A stretch of DNA of 39,157 nucleotides, from the NCBI RefSeq assembly GCF_004348595.1, contig NZ_SMKD01000046.1, positions 1 through 39,157 of the forward strand, given 5' to 3'. Within the stretch, counting starts at the first letter, position 1, and every line of letters starts with the position of its first letter. Of this stretch, positions 7,990 through 15,069 are shown in pieces. This DNA comes from Micromonospora sp. KC723. Its GTDB lineage: Bacteria; Actinomycetota; Actinomycetes; Mycobacteriales; Micromonosporaceae. The notes beneath the pieces were generated by a model. The model saw nothing but the letters and a program-made list of their open reading frames with translations. It had not been told where the DNA came from and did no database searches. Position numbers and translations under genes: made by a program.

Positions 7990-8892
7990 ATGCCCGTTCA
8001 GTTCTCCGGAGAGACGCACGGCTGCTTCTCCGATTCCCTCCAGATGGCCTTCGGCGACGAGGGGCCCGGTGAGACCGTGGTCGAGGTGCTGACCGGATCG
8101 GCCTTCGGCATGTACCTGCACCACGACGGTCGTCCGTTCTTCGCCCCGATCGGCTGGAACCCCGAGAAGGGCATCAACAGCACGCTCGACCTGCTCGGCT
8201 GGACGTGCGAGCAGACCGGGGGATCCCCGGACGAGGTGGTCCGGGCGCTGGAGAAGGTGGACGACCGGCACCGCGCGGTGGCCGGTCCGGTGGAGATGGG
8301 CCTGCTGCCGCACCATCCCGGGCTGGGCCAGCCCATCGGCGCCGACCACTACCTGGTGGTCGTCGGCTTCGACGGGGAGAACGTGGTGGTCCATGACCCG
8401 CGCGCGCACCCGTACACCGTGCTCCCGCTGGAGAAGCTGCTCGCGGCCTGGCACACCGAGACGCTTGCCTACACTGTTCCCGACTTCAACCTGCGGACCG
8501 GTTTCCGGCGGGTGCGCGAGGTGGACACCGCCGAGGCGATCCGCCGACTGCTGCCGATCGCCGCCGACCTGGTGGCCCCGGACGCCTCGGCGGAGGCCGC
8601 CGAGGGTGCGGCGAAGGTGCTCGACGGCGGCCTGAGCACGTACCTCTTCTTCCATCTGGCCGACTTCATGGTGTGCGTGGGGGCACGACGCCGCAACGAC
8701 GCCGCCGTGGTGCTGGCCCGGTACGGCTACCCCCGGGTGGCGGAGGTGCTGGACCAGCAGGCCCGGCTGATCGGGTCGATGGAGTACCCGCTGGTGGCCG
8801 GGGACTACGCCAGCGCGGCGGCGACGATGCGCAAGTTGGCTCCCACGTTCGCCCAGTTGGAGACCGAGCTGCGGGCGGCGGTCCGGGCGTGA
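7990..8892 (+). CDS. BtrH/C39-like cysteine acyltransferase-like protein
   Basis: ATG 7990 is preceded by AGGAG and gives 300 residues. The N-terminus GETHGCFSDSLQMAFG has a cysteine (C12) at the start of a helix, and GADHYLVVVGFD...VVVHDP supplies H120 and D136. This Cys-His-Asp order matches papain/C39-like folds and the N-terminal domain of BtrH, the butirosin enzyme that moves a carrier-bound acyl chain to an aminoglycoside amine. The C-terminal half (about residues 165-300) is helical, as in proteins of this architecture. No signal peptide is visible, so it acts in the cytoplasm. The cluster also encodes carrier proteins, a BtrK-like decarboxylase and ATP-grasp ligases, so aminoacyl transfer is a good hypothesis. 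A peptidase or structural role cannot be excluded. Confidence 0.65.
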   Translation: MPVQFSGETHGCFSDSLQMAFGDEGPGETVVEVLTGSAFGMYLHHDGRPFFAPIGWNPEKGINSTLDLLGWTCEQTGGSPDEVVRALEKVDDRHRAVAGPVEMGLLPHHPGLGQPIGADHYLVVVGFDGENVVVHDPRAHPYTVLPLEKLLAAWHTETLAYTVPDFNLRTGFRRVREVDTAEAIRRLLPIAADLVAPDASAEAAEGAAKVLDGGLSTYLFFHLADFMVCVGARRRNDAAVVLARYGYPRVAEVLDQQARLIGSMEYPLVAGDYASAAATMRKLAPTFAQLETELRAAVRA

Positions 8893-8964
8893 GAGGCGGC
8901 TGTACGGCAGGGCCACGTCCTCGGGCGTGCCGGGCCGTCGTCCGAGGAACGGGAGGCTGATGCG

Positions 8965-9768
8965 ATGCACGCGATCCTGCTGGTGGGGGGGCGGGGCACC
9001 CGCCTGATGCCGCACACCAGCAACCGCCCGAAGGCGCTGATGCCGTTGGGAGAGCACTCCCTGCTGGAGATCAGCCTGCGCCGGCTGCGTGCCTGCGGCT
9101 TCACCCGGGCGACGCTGTGCATCTCGCACCTGGGTTCGATGATCCGGTCCGCGTTCGGCGACGGATCCCAGCTCGGCCTGCGGGTGGACTACTGCGTCGA
9201 CGATCGCCCGATGGGCACCGCCGCCCCGCTGCTGCTCGTCCCGGACTGGACGGAACCCGCCGTGGTGATGAACGGCGACCTGCTCACCTCGATCGACTTC
9301 GGGGAGCTGTACCGGCGGCACGTGGCCGGTGACGGCGGGTTGACCGTGGCGTTCCAGCGTTACTGGGTCTCCACCGGGGTCGGACTGCTGCGCGCCGACG
9401 GTGACCGGATCCGACGGGTGCACGAGAAGCCGACCTTCGAGTGGAACGTGTGCTGCGGGATCTACGTCGCGGACCCGGGTGTCCGGTCCTACATCCCGAG
9501 TGGGACCCCGACCGACATGCCGACCCTCATCAACGCACTGGCCGACGCGGGGGTACCGGTCAACGGCTACGCCTTCCACGAGTCCTGGCACGACGTGGGC
9601 ACACCGGCGCGCTACGAGCAGGCCCGCGCCGACTTCCTCTCGGATCCGGACCGGTACCTGGGGTCGGCGCCGTCCAAGGGGGCCGCGGACCGGCCCCGCC
9701 CGGAGTTGGACGTGTTCGTCCTCGACGAGCCCGTGCCCGGCAGCTCCACGATCGAGATGTGGACGTGA
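8965..9768 (+). CDS. Sugar-1-phosphate nucleotidyltransferase
   Basis: ATG 8965 follows GGGAGG with eight-base spacing, giving 267 residues. The N-terminal motif AILLVGGRGTRLMPHT with NRPKALMPL is the nucleotide-binding loop and catalytic lysine region of RmlA/GMP-type pyrophosphorylases. MNGDLL carries the metal-binding aspartate, and VHEKP and WHDVGTPARYEQA are further family motifs. The enzyme joins a sugar-1-phosphate and an NTP to make an NDP-sugar plus pyrophosphate in the cytoplasm. The protein is short, with no left-handed helix domain, as in HddC-like enzymes; nucleotide and sugar cannot be told from sequence. It overlaps the next glycosyltransferase gene by 4 bp, suggesting that this enzyme supplies that transferase. 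Confidence 0.88.
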   Translation: MHAILLVGGRGTRLMPHTSNRPKALMPLGEHSLLEISLRRLRACGFTRATLCISHLGSMIRSAFGDGSQLGLRVDYCVDDRPMGTAAPLLLVPDWTEPAVVMNGDLLTSIDFGELYRRHVAGDGGLTVAFQRYWVSTGVGLLRADGDRIRRVHEKPTFEWNVCCGIYVADPGVRSYIPSGTPTDMPTLINALADAGVPVNGYAFHESWHDVGTPARYEQARADFLSDPDRYLGSAPSKGAADRPRPELDVFVLDEPVPGSSTIEMWT

Positions 9769-10862
9769 CCGGCGGGGCGGGCGACGTCCTCGTGGTCTTC
9801 ACCGGCTACGGGGGTACGCAGGCGGGAGCGGAACGGATGGCGGTGCGCGCGACACAGGGCCTGGCCGCCCGGTCGCGCCGGGTGACGGCGCTGGTCGGCG
9901 CCGCGCATCCGGACACCGTGGCGAGCCTGCGTACGGCCGGCGTGCCGCTCTACACCGACGTCGAGCAGCTGTGCCGGGACCGGGCGGGGTTCGCCCCCTC
10001 GGTGGTGCACGCCTTCGACCTGGCCCGCCCCGACGGACCAGTCGAGGCCGTGCGGCTGGCTCGTCGCTACGGCGCCCGGCTGGTCCTGACCCCCTGCTCG
10101 GCGCCGCAGGCGTGGCCCGACCCGGGTCGGGCCGGTGAGGTCTGCCGGGCCGCCGACCTGGTGTTCGCCCTGACCGCCGCGGAGGTGGCCGCCCTGCGCG
10201 ACCTGGGGGTGGCGGCCACTCGGATCCGGCGTCTGCCGTCCGCCTCGGATCTCGCCGGGCCGGTGGACGCCCGACGTTTCCGACGCCGGTACGGGATCGA
10301 CGGTCCGTTCGTGCTGTTCGTCGGGCGTCGCACGGCCAGCAAGGGGTACCGGACGCTGCTCGAGGCGATGGCCCTGGTGTGGCGGCAGTTGCCCACCACC
10401 CGGTTCGTCTTCGTCGGCCCGGACGTCGATCCGGAGGCGGCCGGGCACTTCGCCACCTACGCCGATCCGCGCCTGCACGACCTGGGCACGGTCGACGAGC
10501 AGACCAAACACGACGCGGTCGCCGCCTGCGAGCTGCTCTGCCTGCCCACCGTCGCGGACGTGTTCCCGCTGGTCTTCGTCGAGGCCTGGACGTGCGGCCG
10601 GCCGGTGGTCAGCGGCGCGTTCACCGGCGCGTACGAGGTGGTACGTCATGGCGTGGACGGTCTGGTGGTACCGCCTGGTCCGGTGCCCCTTGCCGCCGGG
10701 CTGATCGAGCTGCTCGGCGACGACGTCCGACGGCGTCGGCTCGGCGCGGCGGGACGGCGACGGGCCGAGCGGTCGTTCGGCTGGGATCGCGTTCTCGACG
10801 CCTACGAGTCGGGCTACGCGTCCACGCCCGGTCCGGCCACGACGCCCGCGCCGCCACGGTGA
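9765..10862 (+). CDS. GT4 (GT-B) glycosyltransferase
   Basis: The start is taken as GTG 9765 (VTGGAGDVLVVF), whose GTGA overlaps the upstream stop by 4 bp; GTG 9759 is also possible. The 365-residue protein has the two-domain GT-B layout. The N-terminal acceptor half starts VLVVFTGYGGTQAGAERMA. The C-terminal donor half starts PFVLFVGRRTASKGYRTLLE and continues with HDLGTVDEQTKHDAVAACE. The E-x7-E-like donor motif is LVFVEAWTCGRPVVSG. Such enzymes are retaining NDP-sugar transferases. Coupling to the nucleotidyltransferase suggests that the two handle the same sugar. Confidence 0.88.
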   Translation: MTGGAGDVLVVFTGYGGTQAGAERMAVRATQGLAARSRRVTALVGAAHPDTVASLRTAGVPLYTDVEQLCRDRAGFAPSVVHAFDLARPDGPVEAVRLARRYGARLVLTPCSAPQAWPDPGRAGEVCRAADLVFALTAAEVAALRDLGVAATRIRRLPSASDLAGPVDARRFRRRYGIDGPFVLFVGRRTASKGYRTLLEAMALVWRQLPTTRFVFVGPDVDPEAAGHFATYADPRLHDLGTVDEQTKHDAVAACELLCLPTVADVFPLVFVEAWTCGRPVVSGAFTGAYEVVRHGVDGLVVPPGPVPLAAGLIELLGDDVRRRRLGAAGRRRAERSFGWDRVLDAYESGYASTPGPATTPAPPR

Positions 10863-10908
10863 ACCGGGCCACCGGTCTTCCGCCCACGTCGAGGAAGGAT
10901 CCACACCG

Positions 10909-12069
10909 ATGAGCGCACCGACCGCCCGACGTTGGCGGGTGACCCTGGCCGACAACACCGTCGACGAGCAGGAGATCGAAGCGGTCACCGAGGTGCTGCG
11001 CTCGCGCTGGTTGTCGGCCGGCGCGCAGACCGCCGCCTTCGAGCGTGAGTTCGCCGACCGGCTCGGCACCGACGACGCGGTCGCGGTCAGCAGCGGCACG
11101 GCGGCCCTGCATCTGGCGATGATGGCTCTCGACCTGAGACCCGGCGACGAGGTGATCATGCCGGCCCTGACCTTCGTGGCCTCCGCCGCGGTGGTGGCGC
11201 TGGCCGGTGCGACACCGGTCCTCGCCGACGTGCGCGCCCCCGACGACCTCACGGTGGATCCCGGGGACGTGACAGGGCTGGTCACCGAGCGAACCCGGGC
11301 GGTGGTCGCGATGCACTACGCCGGATACCCGGCGGACCTGGCCGCGTTGCGGGCGGTCACCGACCGGCACGGCGTGGTCCTGGTGGAGGACGCCGCGCAC
11401 GCCCCGGTGGTCGAGCACCACGGGCGGATGCTCGGCACGTACGGTGACATCGGCTGTTTCAGCTTCTTCGCCACGAAGAACGTCACCAGTGGCGAGGGCG
11501 GGATGGTGGTCGCTCGGGATCGCGCGGTGCGCGAACGGATCCGGCTGGCCCGCTCGCACCACCTGACGGCGTCCACCTGGGACCGGCTCAGCTCGGGCGA
11601 CGCCAGCTACGACGTGGCGGGCCTCGGGCTGAACTACCGGCCGACGGAGGTCGCCGCCGCGTTGGGTCGCGTCCAGTTGGGCAGACTGCCGCTGGACCGT
11701 GCCCGGCGCCGGGCGCTGGTCGCCACCTATCGGGAGGTGCTCGCCGCGGCGCCCGAGCTGGTACTGCCGTTCGCCGGACGGACCGGCGACTCGGCGCTGC
11801 ACCTGATGCCGGTCGTGCTGCCCGAGGGGACCGACCGGGGCGCGGTGCGCGAGGATCTCGCCGCCGCCGGTGTCCAGACCTCGGTGCACTATCCCCCGGT
11901 GCACCACCTGTCGGCCTATCGGGACAGCACGGGCGCGGGTCGTTCGGCGCTGACGGTCACCGAGGCGGTGGCACCCCGCCTGCTGTCCCTGCCCCTGCAC
12001 AGCCGGATGTCCGACGACGACGCCGTCCTGGCCGCCGAGACGCTGCTGCGCTGCCTGCGGGTGCGGTGA
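10909..12069 (+). CDS. DegT/DnrJ/EryC1 sugar aminotransferase
   Basis: ATG 10909 lies behind GGAAGGA and gives 386 residues, the usual length. The fold type I PLP enzyme shows SSGTAALHLA (phosphate cup), VVLVEDAAHA (D161 to the PLP pyridine nitrogen) and FSFFATKNVTSGEGG with Schiff-base lysine K190. SVHYPPVHHL near the C-terminus is typical of keto-sugar aminotransferases. It should transaminate a keto group of an NDP-hexose or NDP-pentose, using Glu or Gln. Together with the nucleotide-sugar dehydrogenase and SDR in the opposite operon it could form an amino-pentose or amino-uronic-acid pathway like ArnB or the calicheamicin aminopentose enzymes. Cyclitol or non-sugar ketones are alternatives. 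Confidence 0.88.
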   Translation: MSAPTARRWRVTLADNTVDEQEIEAVTEVLRSRWLSAGAQTAAFEREFADRLGTDDAVAVSSGTAALHLAMMALDLRPGDEVIMPALTFVASAAVVALAGATPVLADVRAPDDLTVDPGDVTGLVTERTRAVVAMHYAGYPADLAALRAVTDRHGVVLVEDAAHAPVVEHHGRMLGTYGDIGCFSFFATKNVTSGEGGMVVARDRAVRERIRLARSHHLTASTWDRLSSGDASYDVAGLGLNYRPTEVAAALGRVQLGRLPLDRARRRALVATYREVLAAAPELVLPFAGRTGDSALHLMPVVLPEGTDRGAVREDLAAAGVQTSVHYPPVHHLSAYRDSTGAGRSALTVTEAVAPRLLSLPLHSRMSDDDAVLAAETLLRCLRVR

Positions 12070-12153
12070 GCGTCGGCCCCACGCGCCGGCACCCCCACGT
12101 TCCCGGGCTTCGGCCCGACCGCGCCATCCCTCACCGACTGGACGGAGCACGCC

Positions 12154-12426
12154 ATGACCTCACCATCCGCCGCCACGACCGGTGCGACCATCGTCCGGCT
12201 GCTGGCCGAGATGACCGGCCGCGACCCGGCGTCGCTCTCCGGCGACACCAGAATCTTCATGGGGCTCGGCCTGACCTCGGCCAGGATCCTGGAGCTGTTG
12301 ATGCGGCTGGAGGACGAGGTCGGCCTGCCGCTGGTCGGTCACGTGGACTGGCTGAACCTGGAGACCATCGACGACCTCGCCGGTCTCGTCGCCGGACGGC
12401 AGGACGGGGCGGCGCCCCGGTCCTGA
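12154..12426 (+). CDS. Acyl carrier protein 1
   Basis: ATG 12154 follows GGAG at six-base spacing; the product has 90 residues. The four-helix carrier pattern is visible, with helix II starting at LGLTSARILELLMRLEDEVG. S42 is the expected phosphopantetheine site, but the usual Asp before it is Thr, so the motif reads T-S-A rather than D-S-L. It is the last gene of the plus operon and is followed 10 bp later by a strong terminator. It probably holds an acyl or aminoacyl thioester for the BtrH-like or other transferases. The carrier call is good; the altered motif leaves some doubt that it is modified. Confidence 0.8.
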   Translation: MTSPSAATTGATIVRLLAEMTGRDPASLSGDTRIFMGLGLTSARILELLMRLEDEVGLPLVGHVDWLNLETIDDLAGLVAGRQDGAAPRS

Positions 12427-12435
12427 CGCCCCATG

Positions 12436-12477
12436 CGGTGACGGCCCCGGCAGCCGAGGCGGCCGGGGCCGTCACCG
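12436..12477. terminator. Bidirectional terminator between convergent operons
   Basis: A perfect 16-bp stem, CGGTGACGGCCCCGGC (12436-12451) with its complement at 12462-12477, encloses a 10-base loop. It sits exactly between the stop of the carrier protein gene (12426) and the stop of the convergent MaoC gene (12490). No U tract follows, which is common for actinomycete terminators. Confidence 0.85.
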
Positions 12478-12489
12478 TGCCGGCGCCGC

Positions 12490-12945
12490 TCACGCGTAGT
12501 TGTGCACCAGCACCTGCGCGACGCAGGCCGGCACCCGCGTTCCTTCCACCTGGTAGGTCAGGAGCAGGGCCAGCTGGACGCCGTCTCGGATCGGTTGGAC
12601 GCCGCGCAGCGTGACACCGGCCCGGATCCGGGAGCCGACCGGCACGGGGGTCAGGAAGCGTATCCGGTCGCAACCGTAGTTGACCTTGAGGCGTACGCCC
12701 TCGCAGACCAGCACCTGTTCCAGGACCCGGGAGGTCAGCGCGAGGATGAGGAAACCGTGGACGACCGTTCCGCCGAACGGACCGTCGGCCGCCCGCTTCG
12801 GGTCCACATGGATCCACTGCTGGTCACCGGTGGCCGCGGCGAAGCGGTCCACCTGCTCCTGATCGACCGACATCCAGTCGCTGAAGCCGAGGTGCCGTCC
12901 CACCAGGGCGCGCAGGGGCTCAGCCTCGGTACCGACAACAACCAT
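12490..12945 (-). CDS. MaoC-like enoyl-thioester hydratase
   Basis: ATG 12945 has GGGGGAG just upstream, giving 151 residues, a single hot-dog domain. The hydratase motif is clear: FAAATGDQQWIHVDPKRA supplies the Asp and His of (R)-specific enoyl hydratases, and FGGTVVHGFLILAL follows as usual. It adds water across an alpha,beta-unsaturated acyl thioester, or removes it. It is the last gene of the long minus operon. With the acyl-CoA dehydrogenase at 23464 it could convert a saturated carrier-bound chain to a 3-hydroxyacyl chain. The specific substrate is not known. Confidence 0.88.
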   Translation of the reverse strand: MVVVGTEAEPLRALVGRHLGFSDWMSVDQEQVDRFAAATGDQQWIHVDPKRAADGPFGGTVVHGFLILALTSRVLEQVLVCEGVRLKVNYGCDRIRFLTPVPVGSRIRAGVTLRGVQPIRDGVQLALLLTYQVEGTRVPACVAQVLVHNYA

Positions 12946-12959
12946 GTTCTCCCCCTGTC

Positions 12960-12998
12960 CGGGTGCTGGTGGTCTCTGCCTGGTCGGGTGCTGGTGGT
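12960..12998 (+). repeat. Short direct repeat, 25-bp period
   Basis: The 14-mer CGGGTGCTGGTGGT occurs at 12960-12973 and again at 12985-12998, between the MaoC and transglutaminase-like genes. Spacing is 25 bp, about 2.4 helical turns. A binding site or internal promoter element is possible, but chance similarity in G/T-rich DNA is equally likely. Confidence 0.5.
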
Positions 12999-13022
12999 GC
13001 GCGGACGACCGGACCGCCGGTC

Positions 13023-13979
13023 TCACTGGACGAGGAAGTACGCCGGCCCCAACCGCTCCGGCGACGACCCGCCGGCGGATCCGCCCGCACCCAGGTGGCG
13101 CAGCATCGGGACGTCCATGGGCAGGTCGACCCGCCAGTACGCGTTGGTGGGGCTTCGGTGGGCGGGCCAGTCGGCGGCGGCGAGCAGTCCCCAGTCGACC
13201 AGGGCGCGGAGGAAGAACGGATCGGCCGGCCACCACCGACCCTCGGGGTCGCACAGCTCCAGCCAGTGGTGCCGGTTGGCGAAGGGACGCGACAGGCACA
13301 GGCCGGTGGCCGGCCGGACCGACACGCCGAGTTCACCTCCGCGGGACACCAGGTGGCGCACGGCGAGGGTGCAGTCGGCCAGGCCGGTCTCCCGCAGGAA
13401 ACCGAGGTCGGCGGTGAGTCCCGGCGGCAGCAGGTGGAAACGCAGCCGCGCCGCCTCATCGAGAAGCCGCCGCTGCTCGCTTGTGAACTCCGGCCCCTCC
13501 CCGGCAGCCGGGACGAGCAGGATGTCCACCTCGAACCGGGACGCCTCGGGGCGGCGGACCGCCACGGCCTGCGGCGCGGAGGTCACCGCGGGGTCGAGGA
13601 CGAAGGCGCAGCCGGCGCAGCCGTCCCGGTCCGGGCAGTAGGCGCGGACCACGACCGTGCGCCGTACCGCCGCTTCGGCCCCGCCGGCGCGCAGGGCCGC
13701 CGCCATCGCCTCGTACGTCGCCCGCTGCGGTGACCGTACCCCCAGCAGCAGCGCCGCGTTGCGCAGGTCGTAGCGGTCGAACAGCAGGCCGTCGGCGTCC
13801 GAGGCGTGCGGGAAACCCAGTTCGACCAGCTGTTCCAGGCAGGCCCGGGACAGCCGGTGGAACCGGGTCGCGTGCGCCAGCGGGAGGTCGAAGTCGCGGT
13901 GGCCGTCGGGCACCAGGCTGACCCGCGTGACCACCGTCTCGGGCGTCGTCGCCGCGGTCGCCGGCACGGGCGTGGACAC
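13023..13979 (-). CDS. Transglutaminase-like (Cys-His-Asp) enzyme
   Basis: GTG 13979, five bases behind AGGGG, gives 318 residues. The C-terminal half has the transglutaminase-core order: GLADCTLAVRHLV (C203), ANRHHWLEL (H238) and WWPADPFF (D253). An N-terminal domain of about 180 residues precedes it and contains a cysteine cluster, C-P-D-R-D-G-C-A-G-C (C115, C121, C124), that could bind metal. No signal peptide is present. In andrimid biosynthesis AdmF, a transglutaminase homologue, joins a carrier-bound acyl group to a carrier-bound amine. A similar amide-forming role fits this cluster, which has several carrier proteins and no NRPS condensation domain. A protease or deamidase role is possible. 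The triad reading is confident, the reaction inferred. Confidence 0.7.
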   Translation of the reverse strand: MSTPVPATAATTPETVVTRVSLVPDGHRDFDLPLAHATRFHRLSRACLEQLVELGFPHASDADGLLFDRYDLRNAALLLGVRSPQRATYEAMAAALRAGGAEAAVRRTVVVRAYCPDRDGCAGCAFVLDPAVTSAPQAVAVRRPEASRFEVDILLVPAAGEGPEFTSEQRRLLDEAARLRFHLLPPGLTADLGFLRETGLADCTLAVRHLVSRGGELGVSVRPATGLCLSRPFANRHHWLELCDPEGRWWPADPFFLRALVDWGLLAAADWPAHRSPTNAYWRVDLPMDVPMLRHLGAGGSAGGSSPERLGPAYFLVQ

Positions 13980-13987
13980 GCCGGCCC

Positions 13988-15031
13988 CTACCGGCCGGGC
14001 TTACGGGCGAGGAACAGCCCGTTGCCCGGAGCACTGCGCACCGGCTGGAACTCCACCTCGACCAGCCCGGCGTCGGTCAGCCAGTCGCGCACCTCGTCGA
14101 GCGGGTACGTCTGCTGCCCGACACTGTTGAACATGCTCAACGCCATCATGGCGCCGAAGCTGCGCCCGATCGGGCCCAGTTCCGGCGCGGGGAACTGGTC
14201 GAGGAGCACCAGCGACCCGCCGGGCCGCAGGGCGGCGGCGGTCCGGGCGACCAGTTCCCGGTTCTGGGCTGCGCTCTTGGAGTGGATGACGTTGAACAGC
14301 AGCGCCATCGACGTGCTGCCCAGGTCGTCGGTGAAGAAGTCGCCGGCCCGGAAGTCGATCCGGTCGGTCATGCCGTTCTCGGCGATGGCCCGCTCGGCGA
14401 GCCGCCGCATCTCCGGGATCTCGAAGACGGTCGCGCGTAGCTGCGGGTACCGGCGGCAGAGCGCGATGCTGTAGAGGCCGTAGCCGCCGCCGAGGTCCAG
14501 CAGGTGCCCGGACGGGTCCGGCACCGGCACCCGCTCCAGGATTTCGTCGACGTTCATGTTGGTGAGGGCGACCATGCCGTCCTGGAAGACCCGCCACTCC
14601 TTGGCCAACCAGCGCGGCGTACGCGGCTGGTCGGGCCCGAACGGCAGGGTGAGCTCGCCGCGCAGCCGGCCCTCCAGGTTCGCCCAGTCGGTGAAGACGA
14701 TCTTCTCGAAGTACGGGATGCCGACGGAGATCATCGGCAGCAGCTCCCGGGTCGTGTCGGTGACCACGTACCGGTCGCCGGTAGCGCGGACGTAGCCGAC
14801 GCAGTCGAGGCAGTCGAGCAGGAACGCGGTTCCGCGGGGGTCGAGGCCCGTCTTGCCGGCGACCTGTTCGGCGGTCAGCTCCTCCTCGGCGAGGGCCGCC
14901 AGCACGCCGGTGCGGAAGGCCAGGGTGATGGCCCGGAAACCCCAGGCCGAGAGCATGTCGAACATGAAGGCGGGCACCGCGTTGTCCGGCCCGGTCAGGG
15001 ACCGCTCGGCACCGGGGATCGTGATGGGCAT
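13988..15031 (-). CDS. SAM-dependent O-methyltransferase (plant-type/AcsOMT fold)
   Basis: ATG 15031 has GGAG five bases upstream; the protein is 347 residues. It has an N-terminal winged-helix dimerisation domain (ITLAFRTGVLAALAEEELT, RGTAFLLDCLDCVGYV). The SAM domain follows with LLDLGGGYGLYSIALCRRYP, the acidic VFEIPEM and the FRAGDFF motif. The catalytic-base region reads LFNVIHSKSA, where typical members have a His in this segment. It methylates a hydroxyl, less often an amine, of a small molecule. Only 8 bp separate its stop from the start of the next gene, so the two are co-translated. Substrate unknown. Confidence 0.87.
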   Translation of the reverse strand: MPITIPGAERSLTGPDNAVPAFMFDMLSAWGFRAITLAFRTGVLAALAEEELTAEQVAGKTGLDPRGTAFLLDCLDCVGYVRATGDRYVVTDTTRELLPMISVGIPYFEKIVFTDWANLEGRLRGELTLPFGPDQPRTPRWLAKEWRVFQDGMVALTNMNVDEILERVPVPDPSGHLLDLGGGYGLYSIALCRRYPQLRATVFEIPEMRRLAERAIAENGMTDRIDFRAGDFFTDDLGSTSMALLFNVIHSKSAAQNRELVARTAAALRPGGSLVLLDQFPAPELGPIGRSFGAMMALSMFNSVGQQTYPLDEVRDWLTDAGLVEVEFQPVRSAPGNGLFLARKPGR

Positions 15032-15069
15032 GTGTTCTCCAATCGGTACGCCTTGTCCACGGCGACGAG

